A program made the position numbers and the translations under genes. A model generated the notes under the pieces. It did no database searches. It saw nothing but the letters and a program-made list of their open reading frames with translations, and was not told the origin of the DNA. Below are positions 22,985-33,970 of a DNA stretch of 64,000 nt, in pieces. The stretch is from contig OX411545.1 of assembly GCA_948146395.1 (NCBI GenBank), positions 24,383,526-24,447,525 on the forward strand, read 5' to 3'. Position 1 is the stretch's first letter; the number at the start of each line of letters is the position of its first letter. This DNA comes from Fragum whitleyi. Lineage: Eukaryota > Mollusca > Bivalvia > Cardiida > Cardiidae.

Positions 22985-23145
22985 GCGAACTAATAATCAT
23001 ATACACCCATTGATGGGAGACAAATGACTCTTGTCACACTGACTTTTATCGAACGTCGGATGAAAGTTGGCCGACCCAGTATTCGAACTTACTACCCTAG
23101 GATTGACAGCCTGAAGCGTTTCCGCTGGACTAGGCGGGCTCAGCG
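22985..23145 (-). mobile_element. tRNA-derived SINE head
   Basis: On the minus strand, A box TAGTCCAGCGG (23122-23132) and B box AGTTCGAATACTG (23077-23089) are spaced as in a tRNA. The body continues to CATCAATGGGTG, similar to the region after the head in the 17806 copy. A plus-strand open frame (60 codons) is antisense to it. Confidence 0.6.
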
Positions 23146-23789
23146 ACATGCAGTTTTAATAAAACAACTACTGGGCCTATCAATTGCTTCACTTACAAAT
23201 CAATAAGTCAAGCAATGAACAATTGCGGACTGTACTCATTAGCTGACCAACAAATCGACCAACCAAAAAACCGAGAATTACTGCAAACTACATGTATACT
23301 CTTCCAGCAAATTATGACTTTGTGCACAAAGAATTTTGTAAATATGATCAAAGTCGTTCTAGAGCGTTCTCTTAGACCTCCATGAGTCAACGAGCCATGA
23401 GATAATTTCTATTTCATTTGCTTTTGCGCAAGTAAGCTCAATAGAAATATACCAGAAAACTTGCTTTTTAGGTTTCCGAAATAATGCACATTTACGTAAT
23501 TAATTTATGATTTATCTTAATCAAGTGTTCCTCGTAAACATTTCCGGGTACACAAATTGATGACAGATGTAACAATGTTTGTTTCAATTTCCGTGGAATG
23601 TCCTTGATTGCATCAGTGTATTTATCTACAATTTGAGATAACATTTCTTCCAGGTTCCGTGATCTTTTTTTTTTGTATGACAGTCGCGTGAATAATGATG
23701 AGAATTGGCGGGCTTTTAAATATCGTAACTATGTCATGATTAAAATGACGTACGACTCACCGGAAGCCTACAACAATAACGAAATCTTC
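23146..23789. other. No gene or repeat recognised
   Basis: AT-rich DNA. A 60-codon minus frame at 23208-23390 resembles nothing known. Confidence 0.4.
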
Positions 23790-24077
23790 ATAGGCATAAC
23801 CAGGGCTTTGAAATTTATACGCACTCAGAAGGCGACCAACATAGAATAATACAGGATAAAGGCGATATTTGGACTGTGACAAATGACGAATGTCCCCCGT
23901 CCGCTCCCCATTTCTATGATTTGACCGTTGGTAAATGATCAAAAAACCGTAACTACAGCTTGAATAAGCTGTAGTTTCGATGTTATGATCATTTATCAAC
24001 GACATTTATCGAAAGAAGATTTATTTCTATTACGCACTTACGAAATATGTGTAATGGTAGTTACGCCTTTTATCTGA
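23790..24077 (+). mobile_element. Family D MITE, near-complete
   Basis: The left end CATAGGCATAACCAGGGC and right end GGTAGTTACGCCTTTT share the inverted motif AGGCRTAACYA. The block TTTATACGCACTCAGAAGGC follows the left end. The centre is CCGTAACTACAGCTT...AAGCTGTAGTTTCGATG. Copies are at 10797 (reversed) and 47070 (half). Confidence 0.75.
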
Positions 24078-24111
24078 TACTTCTGTCATGTGTAATTAGT
24101 TGGATCATATA

Positions 24112-24745
24112 TAGTAATTTACATCTCACTCAAAACCATTCTAAATCGTTCATTCAGCTCTCCATTCATTTATTTCAACCACACACTCAAATTCGCCCAA
24201 AAATGCCTAAAAAAGATAAGATCAACAGCTACATTCAAAATGAATATACATAGAAAAAACTCGCGATTTCGCTGACTTCATTGAAATGGTAACAGTCTGA
24301 TTGGTTTTAAAAGAAGTAAGAATCAATTTGTAAAACTTGTATGCATCTTTTTTAAAGGGAAGTAATAAATATCGCTAATTTTCTCAGCCTTAACAAAATT
24401 AGCGGTATTGGATTACCTACCCTTAATTTCACTCAAAACTCGCTCCATCCACTCATTCATAGCCTGGCTCCCAGGCTGTCAGTTAGTTTTAAAATCAATA
24501 CGGTAGACCACTCAGGTGTAACTATTTTTTTTATCAAATTACCTCCCATATTCTCAAAAACTGACTGATCGACCAGTCAGAGAATATAAGCTGATAAGAA
24601 ATTTTATTTCTTTAGTTGAATTTTGCTTATTTTTTCACAATACTTCAGATCAGTGGGACGGGAGCCAGTCTAACTCATTCAATTTCATTCCAAAATAATT
24701 CACAAAATCATTCTCCTTATCAATTTCACGATGTGGTTAACTGTA
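24112..24745 (-). mobile_element. Family A MITE carrying a nested MITE
   Basis: Family A sequence in reverse orientation runs from about GTAATTTACATCTCACTC to CACGATGTGGTTAACTG plus TA. It is cut at 24460-24672 by a 213-bp element with its own terminal repeats. Removing the insert and one 9-bp duplication restores the usual family A sequence across the junction (CACTCATTCAATTTCATTCC). Confidence 0.8.
24460..24672. mobile_element. 213-bp MITE nested in family A, 9-bp duplication
   Basis: Terminal repeats are TAGCCTGGCTCCC at the left and TAGACTGGCTCCC reading in from the right, 12 of 13 matching. ACTCATTCA flanks it on both sides (24451-24459 and 24673-24681), a 9-bp target duplication. That length fits Mutator-like elements and some others, so the superfamily is left open. 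A small inner hairpin (CTGACTG...CAGTCAG) lies near 24560. Only copy in the window. Confidence 0.85.
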
Positions 24746-24984
24746 AAAATTGGCGAGGCAGACCCGTCGGGGATTCATATTTCTTATCATCTGATTAGTA
24801 AAATGTAAAGCTCCGGACGGACGTCAGTGAATGCAGGAGGAAATATTTGTTACAGTTGTTACATAGAACAGCAGACTAAACGATGGTCCATCCCTTGGCG
24901 AGTGTTGAAGAAGTACTAGATTTAGTTTCATGCCTTTATTAAATGAAAATATACTATATTCATCTCTTATCATTTAACATCACG

Positions 24985-25460
24985 AAGCAAAATATGTATC
25001 CACTAATTTTATTCAGATTTGCTGAAAAATAGGTTTTTTAAATTTCTTAACGATAATTTTGATTACGCAGCTTTTCTATATGCATGGACGAAAGCAGTAT
25101 CGTAAGAAATTGCTATTATTATTGATGAGTCTCACATTTTAGCTTTAGGATATTAAATCATATTATATAAATAGAATATACCTTGATTTTATGTAGGTAT
25201 GAAACTAAAAACCCTATCACACTCATGTATGATTCATTCAGTGTGATTAGGTTTTTAGATTAAATCTCCATGAAAAAAACAAATACTCCCTTCTAAAAAT
25301 ACTTAACAGCGACCGTATTTTGAGAAGTTCCAGATAAAGTAAACTTAGTAAAATAAAATCTAATAAAAAAATAAATATCAATATGCCGTTTTATTTAATG
25401 GCTATTAAACATGCTGCAAAAAAGTCTGAAATTAATTAGAAATCAGAATCAGAATTGAAA
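24985..25460 (+). repeat. Dispersed/duplicated segment, copy 1
   Basis: It aligns with 29005-29575 over about 480 bp through TACGCAGCT, CGTAAGAAATT, AGGATATTRART, AGGTATGAA, GTATGATTCAT, CAGTGTGAT, AGGTTTTTAG, AACAAATACTC and GAGAA. Each copy lies shortly downstream of a family A element. Copy 1 has no ATG microsatellite at the matching point. A hairpin (AACCCTATCACACT/AGTGTGATTAGG) sits at 25208-25252. Confidence 0.6.
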
Positions 25461-25837
25461 TGCTGAAAATCTAATTCCACAAGTTACAGGTAACGAATGA
25501 CGTTTTCGCCGATAAACGATCAAGACTTTGGAAAGGTAAGACAAATGAATGATGACACAAACTGCATGCTGCGCAATATGCAACATAGCAACAAAACAAA
25601 CGATGGAAGATTCTACTAATTGGAAAATATGCACTAACATTTTTCCATCGTAAGAAAAATGCGTCTGTTCCTACGAACGATTACGAACTCTGTTGTAGCA
25701 AGGCAATTTAGAAGCCCAAACATTTTCTTTTTTTTATAATTTAAAATTGGCAATTACATTGTTCTAATCGTCAATGCTACCAAAAGACGTCCTGTGATAC
25801 AGTTTACATCCTAGAATTGACAAACATTCCGTTCGAA

Positions 25838-25908
25838 TACATTCAATCATTCAAAACCAATCACTCAGCTCTCCATTCATTCATTCATTCCAAACACTGA
25901 CTCAAATC
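25838..25908 (-). mobile_element. Family A MITE fragment
   Basis: ATTCATTCCAAACACTGACT and the preceding CACTCAGCTCTCCATTC match the reversed family A arm. The fragment directly abuts a family C copy, so C probably inserted into or replaced the rest. Confidence 0.55.
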
Positions 25909-26112
25909 GCGCATGCGCATGAGTGGCAAACATTGAGCAGCCTAGACAGTCACATATTGTAAATTACCTGATGGTGTACAGATATCTATCTATCTTCTAT
26001 ACACATAGTAAAGACTCTGATCAGACTGTGTGGATGCACAGGCTGGTCAGAATCTTTGCTTAGCGTATATTTGAAATTGTTGGAAATCTCACACATGGAC
26101 TCAAATTCGAAA
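25909..26112 (+). mobile_element. Family C MITE, 5'-eroded
   Basis: The central hairpin AGACTCTGATCAGACTGTG...CACAGGCTGGTCAGAATC and the right arm AAATTGTTGGAAATCTCACA are clear. The left arm is mostly lost. Confidence 0.65.
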
Positions 26113-26597
26113 TATCTTTGAAATAAAATGAAATTGTCCTCGATTGCTTTCTTTTTATGATTCAAAAACTCAGTCAAAAGCGTGCAGTTAAGGATAAGAC
26201 GTTCCTACGAAAAAGAAATGTTTTGGGTTTCGCTAGAGGCATAATGCCAGGCTGTACAGAAATAGAATCTACATCGTCTATCAGCTAGATGACAAGATAA
26301 AACACATAGGATGTCTTAGTTTTTAAAGTTTTAATGTCAAATTAAATAAATCGTGGGAATAGTTCATTCTTGTTTCATACGCACAACAGTAATTATCAAT
26401 GAATGTATTCTATTATAGATTTGTAAACTGAATTCTTTTAATGCCTTTCGTTGGTTTATCGATGACTGAAAACGCTGGATTTTCGCATCAAAATCTCATC
26501 TTTAAGCCAATGAATATGTAAAAAAAGCAACCATGCTTTCGTTCATTTCACTTTATTTGACAAAATCTGAGCAGAGCCCATCAATAAACGCTTAAAA

Positions 26598-26885
26598 ACG
26601 GAATGATAACGTTTCATTTTAATCACGTGCAAAATGGCACCCCACAAGTATATTTGTTAAAAAAATTCACATTGTATCCCGTTTTCTTGCATTAAAGAAA
26701 AGGATTAATCGTTTGTTTTTCTTGAAAGATCGATGACTCTTACATTTTGACTTAGTGAACAACGGGTACCACATATTATAACTCTGCCACTCGTGGCTCC
26801 ACCACTTGTGAAATTATAGCTTTTGTTGTTCATTCAATTAAAGATAAATCGATCCTATACTGAAACAAACAATCATCCTCTAGAA
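26598..26885 (+). mobile_element. Family E MITE, right half
   Basis: It runs from AATCACGTGCAAAATGGC through the TGAACAAC...GTTGTTCA hairpin to CAAACAATCATCCTCTAGAA, aligning with 56895-57100. The left half with the TGACGTCA pair is absent. Confidence 0.65.
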
Positions 26886-27557
26886 TATTTTGCCCCCCCC
26901 CCGCCCGAAATGGAAATTATTTCACGAGAATGTGCGTGTTTGGATTTATAACTATAATTATATCATTTACAACACATAATAAACCCGAAATTAAGAATGC
27001 CAATGCGATTCTGTATATATTAGAACACATTTCCGACCTTAAATAATTCACGTGATTTAATAATTGAACGTAGAAATATACCCATTTAATATATTTCAAA
27101 AATAGAATACTTTTTCAAGAGGATTGGTACTATGGAATGTAGATAAATTCGGTTATGAGAAAGTACTATGAAATAGTCTCGAGTTGACGTAAGAAAGGCA
27201 CCCTTTTCAAGGATTACATGTATCAAATAATGGTGGTTCTAATAAATCCAACAATTCCGGTATGCACCAGTGGTAATGAAGATTCTTTTTGTATTAATTC
27301 AATTATAGTTTTTGTTCTCCGAAATGTTTTTAGATGAACCGACTTATTTCTACTTAGCTCACTCTTTCTGAATCTTCGATGGATACTTTGTCACAAGAGG
27401 AGTATTTTCCCAATGAATTTCAGTGTCTAATTACTTTGAAATTGAACAACCAATGACTTGGACCAGAAATTATACTTTTCTTTTTATCTCGAGGGTTATT
27501 TTACGGCTACCATTTAGAAACTTGTGTAATAGATTCAAAGACTTTGTAATTGTATAC
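26886..27557. other. No gene or repeat recognised
   Basis: AT-rich DNA with a ten-C run near 26891. A 60-codon minus-strand hydrophobic frame at 26917-27099 is unrecognised. Confidence 0.4.
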
Positions 27558-27797
27558 CTGAGCCTGTGCGTGACTATTTCAACAATTTGAAATGGTCTAA
27601 AGGTGCAAACAGTGAGTAGCAAAGACAGCCCCATAGTGTAAATATAATGTAACCTGATGGTCTTCAGATAGCTTAAGACCTTATCTAGCTACTAGATGCA
27701 CCGTGAATACTCAGACTGTGCGGATGCACAGGCTGGTCAGAGTCTTTGCTTTGTGCAAATTTGGAATTGTTGGAAATCTCACGCACATGCTCATTTT
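27558..27797 (+). mobile_element. Family C MITE, complete
   Basis: The best complete copy with a clear centre: CTGAGCCTGTGCGTGACT at the left, the ACTCAGACTGTGCGGATGCA/CAGGCTGGTCAGAGTC hairpin, then GGAATTGTTGGAAATCTCAC and GCACATGCTCA at the right. Confidence 0.8.
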
Positions 27798-28035
27798 TCT
27801 ATTGAAAAGTTGGGTAAGATCATTAACTTAGTTTTTTTCAATTACAAAAATTTACAGGTTTAAATGCAGCCATGATTCGGTTTTTTTAGTACGAATAGTG
27901 AAAATGGAATAAAAACATTGGTTAGTATACTTTACATATGGAGGATAATGGTATATTTTTTGTCGTCTTTTTTTCTGGACCAATATTTACCTTTAAACGT
28001 ATATTATTCAAAGATCCATGGACACTTACAATGTA

Positions 28036-28195
28036 AGGTAGTGGACCCGTAATAGGTCCGCGACCTCTCGGAAGACATGCCTTTTTACAATGTTTACCGA
28101 GGTTTCCTAGTGATTTCATTAGGAAACCTCGGTCATCATTGCGAAAGGTCATGAATTCCGAAATATTGCGGAACTATTACGGGTCCACTACCTTA
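28036..28195. mobile_element. Family G MITE, complete
   Basis: A 160-bp near-palindrome: TAAGGTAGTGGACCCGTAAT at the left, ATTACGGGTCCACTACCTTA at the right, with a central hairpin ACCGAGGTTTCCTAGTGA...TCATTAGGAAACCTCGGT. It is flanked by or ends in TA, consistent with a TA duplication. A minus-strand open frame of 76 codons is incidental. Confidence 0.85.
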
Positions 28196-28478
28196 AGTCG
28201 TCGAAAGTATGTAGCAGAATTTAAACAACCCCCTTTACTGATGGTCCAGGTATAATTTCAGACGAGATATTCCGCCCAGGTATTTGGTATGGCGGCCTAC
28301 ACACATTGTATTTTACCGTCTATTCGTAGACATTACGTACGGCACTCCGGCTTATATGCTTTTTGGCACTAATCGAATTTACAACTCTAAACAACAACCC
28401 GTGAGAACATCAAAGTCAGTTCTTCAAAACGTTCAGTTTTCATAGACTCATTCATAAGCAGAGCCAAAGCTAAATGCA

Positions 28479-28916
28479 CAGTTAATAACACAGTAAAATT
28501 AACAAGATGAATGATCTTGGAATGATTTTGGAATGAAATTGAATGAGTGTTTGGAGCATGTTTTGAGTGAAATTTAAGGGAAGTTAACCAGTATCGCTAA
28601 TTTTGTTCAAGATGAACAAAATTAGCGATATTGATTACCTCCGTTCAATTAAATTAAACGTACTTTTATGTTTATTTTTATTCTCGGACCGGTCAGCCAC
28701 TTCAAAATCTACACCAGCCAATAAGATCATAGAAAAAATCGATCAGTTTGATTAAATTTAAATCCTATCGACCGTTTTCGAAATTTTCTCAAATGATTAT
28801 GGAGCGTTTTTGATCGATTTCAGTGAATGTTTGGAATGAATGAATGGAGCGTTGAGTGAGTGATTTAGAATGATTTTGATTGGAATGAGTGTTGATTTCA
28901 AGATGTTTTTAACTGT
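28479..28916 (+). mobile_element. Family A MITE copy
   Basis: It starts CAGTTAATAACACAGTAAAA and ends AAGATGTTTTTAACTG plus TA. The hairpin CGCTAATTTTGTTCA...TGAACAAAATTAGCG is perfect. Confidence 0.85.
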
Positions 28917-29004
28917 ACATATAAACTGCAGACAAGAGAACACATGTGATGGTTGTGTGACTTTATTTTTTCAACTTTTACTACATCCATATAAAAATTA
29001 TTTA

Positions 29005-29340
29005 TTTAATTTTTGATGAATCCACCAATTTTCGTGCATTCTGATCTAAAAAGTTGGTTTTGTTCTTAATGAAAATAATTTCAAGTACGCAGCTATTACG
29101 TAAGCTTTCACAAAAAGTTGTCCCGTAAGAAATTATTGACATATCTCTCATTTTGGCTACAGGATATTGAGTTATATGATACAAAGAGATATTTGTTGAT
29201 TTAATAAAGGTATGAATCTGAAAACACGCACGTATGATTCATACAGTGTGATAAGGTTTTTAGTTTCACACCTCTATGAAATAAACAAATACTCTCTTCG
29301 TCGATTTATAATAATAATAATAATAATGATGATGATGATA

Positions 29341-29399
<59 letters not shown>

Positions 29400-29575
29400 A
29401 ATGATAATAATAATAATAATGATTAAAAAAAAATACTTGACAGCAACCCTATCTTGAGAAACATCAAATAAAGCACACTAAGTTATACTGATACTCGGGT
29501 AGAAAAGAAACCCATAAACAAATCAATATATCAATAAATGTCTACAAAAGTCTGAGAACAATTAGAAATTCTATC
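29005..29575 (+). repeat. Dispersed/duplicated segment, copy 2
   Basis: Homologous to 24985-25460 but enlarged by an ATA/ATG microsatellite at 29309-29423, absent from copy 1. An open frame across this region contains a run of methionines produced by the microsatellite and is not coding. Confidence 0.6.
29309..29423 (+). repeat. (ATA)n(ATG)n(ATA)n microsatellite
   Basis: About 115 bp of ATG/GAT trinucleotides bordered by ATA units. Confidence 0.95.
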
Positions 29576-29901
29576 CCCCTTCTTTTACAGCTATCGGTAA
29601 ATGGAAGCTTTTGCAAAGTAAATCGAGTGCCTTTAAGCTGTCAGTAGGGTAGTTTGTAGTAAAAGATATACTTGCAGCATTTCTATCAACAAAATATCGC
29701 AGCAAAATTATTGATAAATATTGCTTCTGTAAGCATTTTGCTATTCCAAGATTTAAACGGTTGGCATGTACACGGACAACCAGTAAAACCCTCAAAGGGA
29801 GATAAGTGCAGTTAGAAAACTGGAAACTTATTGACACGGGATTACAGTTCTTCCATAGACTCAGAAGAACATCATCATGTTAATCGTCAAGCAATGATAG
29901 A

Positions 29902-29919
29902 CCCCCCCCCCCCCCCCCC
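29902..29919 (+). repeat. Poly-C tract
   Basis: Eighteen consecutive C residues, then T and CCCCT. Potential i-motif or G-quadruplex former on the other strand. Confidence 0.9.
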
Positions 29920-29959
29920 TCCCCTCTGGTAACCATAGGTTCCCGAAATAACCCCTTAC

Positions 29960-30005
29960 CAGCATAAAGACCAATAATATATTATTGGTCTATATGGAGG
30001 TGGTG
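29960..30005. repeat. Palindrome AGACCAATAATATATTATTGGTCT
   Basis: AGACCAATAATA directly followed by TATTATTGGTCT, a spacerless palindrome with 12-bp arms at about 29976-29999. Wider pairing with flanking C-rich and G-rich runs (29902 and 30004) is possible. Confidence 0.6.
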
Positions 30006-30227
30006 GGGGGATTTTCAGGCCCAATTGCCTGTAACTGCAGCTGCACGATGAAGGTTTTGTTTGCACGACTCAACGTCATGCAATATTTATTCATTCCACA
30101 AACATTGAGTGACGGGGACTGAATGGATTGATTTTTCTTTTAAAAGGGAAAAGTCCAAGAAGATCGAAATTATATATAAATGGCCTGTAAGAACATAGAA
30201 AGTGTTTAGCTGAGGTCAACTTTGCGA

Positions 30228-30295
30228 GCAAAGCGGGATATAATTGGTAAACAATTTGCACCGTTTTGTAATCCTGAACGCAGGGCAGGTTTTTA
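30228..30295. mobile_element. Family K MITE, half copy
   Basis: GCGAGCAAAGCGGGATATAA, TGGTAAACAATTTGCACC and ATCCTGAACGCAGGGC match the right half of the 4234 and 50330 copies. Confidence 0.6.
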
Positions 30296-30429
30296 TTTCC
30301 GATCAGGTTTTTTTTCTTAATTTCGTCATTTTTGATTTATCTTACTAAAAGTAAGAAAAAATGGTTTAGAATGTCCCTCGTCGAAATGGACTTAATGTTC
30401 AATATCAAAACGTTTACTTAACGTTTCAG

Positions 30430-30540
30430 TAATGGACCCCCGCTCTGCGCATGAAGTAACGTGCAAAGTGGATGCCAATTTCAGACATTTGCAAACAATT
30501 TTGCATAACGCAATACAGGGCGACAGGTACTTCATATCGT
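30430..30540. mobile_element. Family K MITE, diverged half copy
   Basis: CCCCGCTCTGCGC...ACGTGCAAAGTGG is the worn central hairpin. The right arm TTTGCAAACAATTTTGC follows. Confidence 0.5.
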
Positions 30541-30608
30541 TTAAGTAATGTCAATTTCCGAAAGGCGTATGGTGAATAGAAAGCTACTCGTTCACAAAAT
30601 AGCTACAA

Positions 30609-30785
30609 ATCAGAACATCGTGAAATTTACAAGATGATTGATTTTGGAATGATTTTGGAATGAAATTGAATGAGTGTGTGGTGCGAGTTTTGAGTGAAAT
30701 TAAAGGGGGGTAATCCAATATCGTTAGTTTTGTTCAAGATGAACAAAATTAACGATATTTATTACCCCCTCCCCTCTTTAATAAA
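30609..30785 (+). mobile_element. Family A MITE, left half
   Basis: ACATCGTGAAATTTACAAGA to the CGTTAGTTTTGTTCA...TGAACAAAATTAACG hairpin and the closing TATTACCCCC. The right half is missing. Confidence 0.75.
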
Positions 30786-30865
30786 ATATGTTGAAATATA
30801 TTCAAATTCACACAATAGTTAAAACGTGTTTTGAGGAAGATGTTAGGGGATTTGTATTTAAAGTT

Positions 30866-31050
30866 TTTCGGTGGATTATCGAGAAATAACGGTAGAATAT
30901 CATTTGATAAACCCATCGCTTCACCTCTGAAATTATCAAAAACTTATATCATCCCGTTTTCATTCATTTTACACTATCTTATAACGTTATGTTAGCGCAG
31001 TCCAAAAAGTGACATCATCATGAACGATGCAAAACAAACACGTGAAAAAA
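30866..31050 (+). mobile_element. Family E MITE, left half
   Basis: TTTTCGGTGGATTATCGAGA to about AAACAAACACGTG, aligning with 56725-56900. The TGACGTCA pair has decayed here. Confidence 0.6.
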
Positions 31051-31091
31051 GCACGCGCGTTAAAAGAGTTTTCATAAAACTTTGAATTTGT

Positions 31092-31180
31092 GCATATACT
31101 TAAGTGCAGAATGGAAATTATTTTCAATCGTTTGCAAACATTTTTGCATCCTGAACGCAGGACCACGAGACAGCTACTTT
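31092..31180. mobile_element. Family K MITE fragment
   Basis: AATCGTTTGCAAACATTTTTGCATCCTGAACGCAGGA matches the family K right arm. Given by position because it exceeds a short motif: about 31125-31166 is the clear part. Confidence 0.5.
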
Positions 31181-31554
31181 CTATCGACTGATTAAAGTCA
31201 AGTTCCAAAAGGCATATCATAGAATGATCAGAACAGCATATCAAAATCATAAATGGCCCTTACTATTCATAGTATAGTGGGAAGAAATGACGAGTAGAAA
31301 GCGCCTCTTTCATAAAATAGTTAATTTAGTGTTGAAGAAGAGGTTAAAGTCTTCTTCTGCTAATATTTAACCAATGACTACATAATTATACAGCCCTATT
31401 AACTTGAAATACGGAGAGTGTGGGGCGAAGTGGGTGTGGAAATCATTTTGACCGGAACCAGACCTGGGACGAGAACTCGAGTACCAAGGTATCGGGAAGG
31501 GTAACGCTCTTACCCGGATCCTAAGTCAATACCCATTACCCGACTATTGTATAG

Positions 31555-31668
31555 GCACCATATACCTTTGGGGATCAAAATCGGAAAAGAATTGAAGACT
31601 GTTTGAAACAGTCTTCAATTCTTTTCTGAATCTGATTTCCATGTGGTCCTATGGTCTTACATCAGATA
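31555..31668. repeat. Foldback with GAATTGAAGACTGTTT arms
   Basis: AAAAGAATTGAAGACTGTTT, one base, then its complement: perfect 20-bp arms at 31585-31625. Looser outer pairing of ACCATATACC...GGTCCTATGGT suggests a full MITE of about 110 bp. Confidence 0.6.
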
Positions 31669-31965
31669 GTTTTGGGAGTTCTTGCTACTTGTTCACGGAC
31701 TTGCAACACCTTGGTACCTTAAAAATAATGTCGTAATTTGTATGTTGGAACCCACTTAAAGAAATTCTGGATCCGCATTTGTATTAAGTTTATAAAATAG
31801 ATATATGGAGAGTAATCATTCGGTATTCGAGTACCCGCTGGTAACGAGATCTTGGGTATCCGGGTACAAAATATGTACTAGTCCTAGCTCCAACCGGAAC
31901 TATGTTGGATCTACACATCATTTGTAATTATGCTTAAATAAGAAAACGAGAGTTAAGAAGATGCT

Positions 31966-32150
31966 TATTCGGAGCATTGATAATCGTAGTCCTATGTGAG
32001 ATAGCAGCTGGAGGCTAGGAAAGGATGTGATGGTTGTACGTGTGAGAGAAATACCAGGAATCCATTGTTAGGTGCTCCATCAACCGCGATATGATAACTG
32101 TAAAAATGTTGAAAGCGGCGTTAAACTCCATTCAATTAATCAATTACTCA
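31966..32150 (+). mobile_element. SINE 3' body
   Basis: GATAATCGTAGTCCTATGTG, AGGTGCTCCATCAACCGCGA and AAAGCGGCGTTAAACTCCAT follow the same order as in the 17806 SINE. It ends CATTCAATTAATCAA. No tRNA-like head was found upstream, so this copy is 5'-truncated. Confidence 0.65.
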
Positions 32151-32590
32151 GAGCATATAAAATGCATCTCATGGGGTTGCATTACCCCCCCCCCCCCTCT
32201 CCGGAAAGAAAATGCAATTATTTGTTTATGAAAATAATAAACAAACAAACAAACTGTCCTAAGAGGTAAGTATACAAATGGGAAGAATGATTTACCGGTG
32301 TAGAAGGTGGCATTAAAACTGCAATACTAAGCATTATTAGATAGAAAAGCTTGTTTAGATATTTGTAATGTGATTATGATATGTTATTTGCAATCTCATT
32401 TTGTCATAAAGCTTGTTTTCATCCAGTCTGGCATGAAAATAAAAACGTCTATAAAGATATCTTGGCCCTAATCCACCTTTTAAGTGATGCCTTGTTAAAT
32501 AATGATTTTCCAGCGGAAAATGGGAAACACATTGAATAGGTTTGCTTTTGGTGTATCTAAGCAGTCACAGAAATACTGCAAAACTTGTAT

Positions 32591-32841
32591 TACAGTTAGT
32601 GACATTGAGAAATTGTCACTCATCTTGGTGTGGGACTGATTGGTTCCTGAAGACACACTTACTTAAAGTTTAAGGAAAGTAATAAAATATTGCAAATTTC
32701 GCCCAATTGTACAAAATTAAAGAATTTATATTACTTCCCCTTAGTTTCACAATAAAACTCGCTCCTCCAGCCCATTCAATTAAATTCCTCAATCTTTTCG
32801 AAATCATTCACCTTGACAGTTTCGTGATGTTATTAACTGTA
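32591..32841 (-). mobile_element. Family A MITE, internally deleted
   Basis: TA-CAGTTAGTGACATTGAGA at the left and TTCGTGATGTTATTAACTG plus TA at the right. Only 251 bp, missing most of one arm, but the internal hairpin relic GCAAATTTCGCCC...GTACAAAATT remains. Confidence 0.7.
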
Positions 32842-33627
32842 AGTGACCACTCTAGAACCTGCAAGGAGACGGTCATTTGAAAGGCGAATATATGTATACA
32901 TTCAATACATTAGTTATAGTCAACCTAAATATTCCTAAATAAAACAATTTTTGGCATACAGCTATATTTTGAGCTTGAGCGCAAATTAACATAGGGGATG
33001 CGAAACATTTTTAATTTCATTTACAGTGTACCAAGGTTAAGAAATGTGACAGAAGTTGTTTGGGCGGGGAATTTGGAAACAAACAGGGTTATAAAACAGC
33101 AAGAAGTATAAGTAACGCTGCCAAATTTTTTTGAAAACACTTTTCTTGTATTTATGCGATCTTGGTTCTTAGAACTGGTCCACTCGTTACGTATTGCAAA
33201 AACAATTGTTTATTTCTAAGCATAAAGTACTTGAAAGGGGGAATGAGACGGTTTTTGATAGAAAGTGAGATCTTACTAAAGCTGAGAAAATCAAACTTCA
33301 AACCGATCTTCGTTTTGTAGACCTCAAAAAGCATTATACAAGATTAATATAGCTGGTAAATATTGGTCTAGAATAACCATTATACATTTATAAAAATTTG
33401 AATTTGACAAATTGATTTTAGGCACATTTCTCATGCTATCCTTACGAACATAGTCTCTATATTTTAATCGATGTTTCTTTATGAACAGACAAATATCTTG
33501 AACAAAATACACAAAGACTAAGTCAAACTTTTGGTAGGTAAAGCAAGTATAATTTCGATTACTTTATCTGACTCTACGCTAAAAAATTTTGTATCTCGAC
33601 TTTAGCACGTGTACAAATTTCTCAGCA
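32842..33627. other. No gene or repeat recognised
   Basis: AT-rich DNA. Two minus-strand frames (60 and 62 codons, 33152-33512) are lysine- and isoleucine-rich and unrecognised. Confidence 0.4.
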
Positions 33628-33970
33628 TAGTTAACAACATTGTGAAATTGAAAAGGTGAATGATTTTGGAATGAAATTGAATGTGTGTGAAGAGTTGGCT
33701 TTGAGTGAAATTAAAGAAAAAGTAATCCAACATTCATACAAGTTCTATAAATTGCTTCCTTTTTCTTTCAGGACCAATCACACTCTAATAATTTCAAATA
33801 TGTCAGTGAAATCGCAATTTTTCTCTAGCTATATTATTTTTGAACGTAGTTGTTGATCTTATCATTTCAGTGATTTGTTTAATATTTCGAATGAATGAAT
33901 GGATCGCTGAGTGGATTATTTAGCATGGTTTTGAATGGGTTGAATGTCAATTTCACGATTTAAACTAACC
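33628..33970 (+). mobile_element. Family A MITE, internally deleted
   Basis: GTTAACAACATTGTGAAATT to GTCAATTTCACGATTTAAAC. The internal hairpin of the left half is deleted. The open frame of 66 codons that this creates is repeat sequence. Confidence 0.75.

Noticed and set aside
29212..29457. Open frame with a long run of methionine
   Set aside because: Artefact of the ATG microsatellite. The homologous segment at 24985-25460 lacks it.
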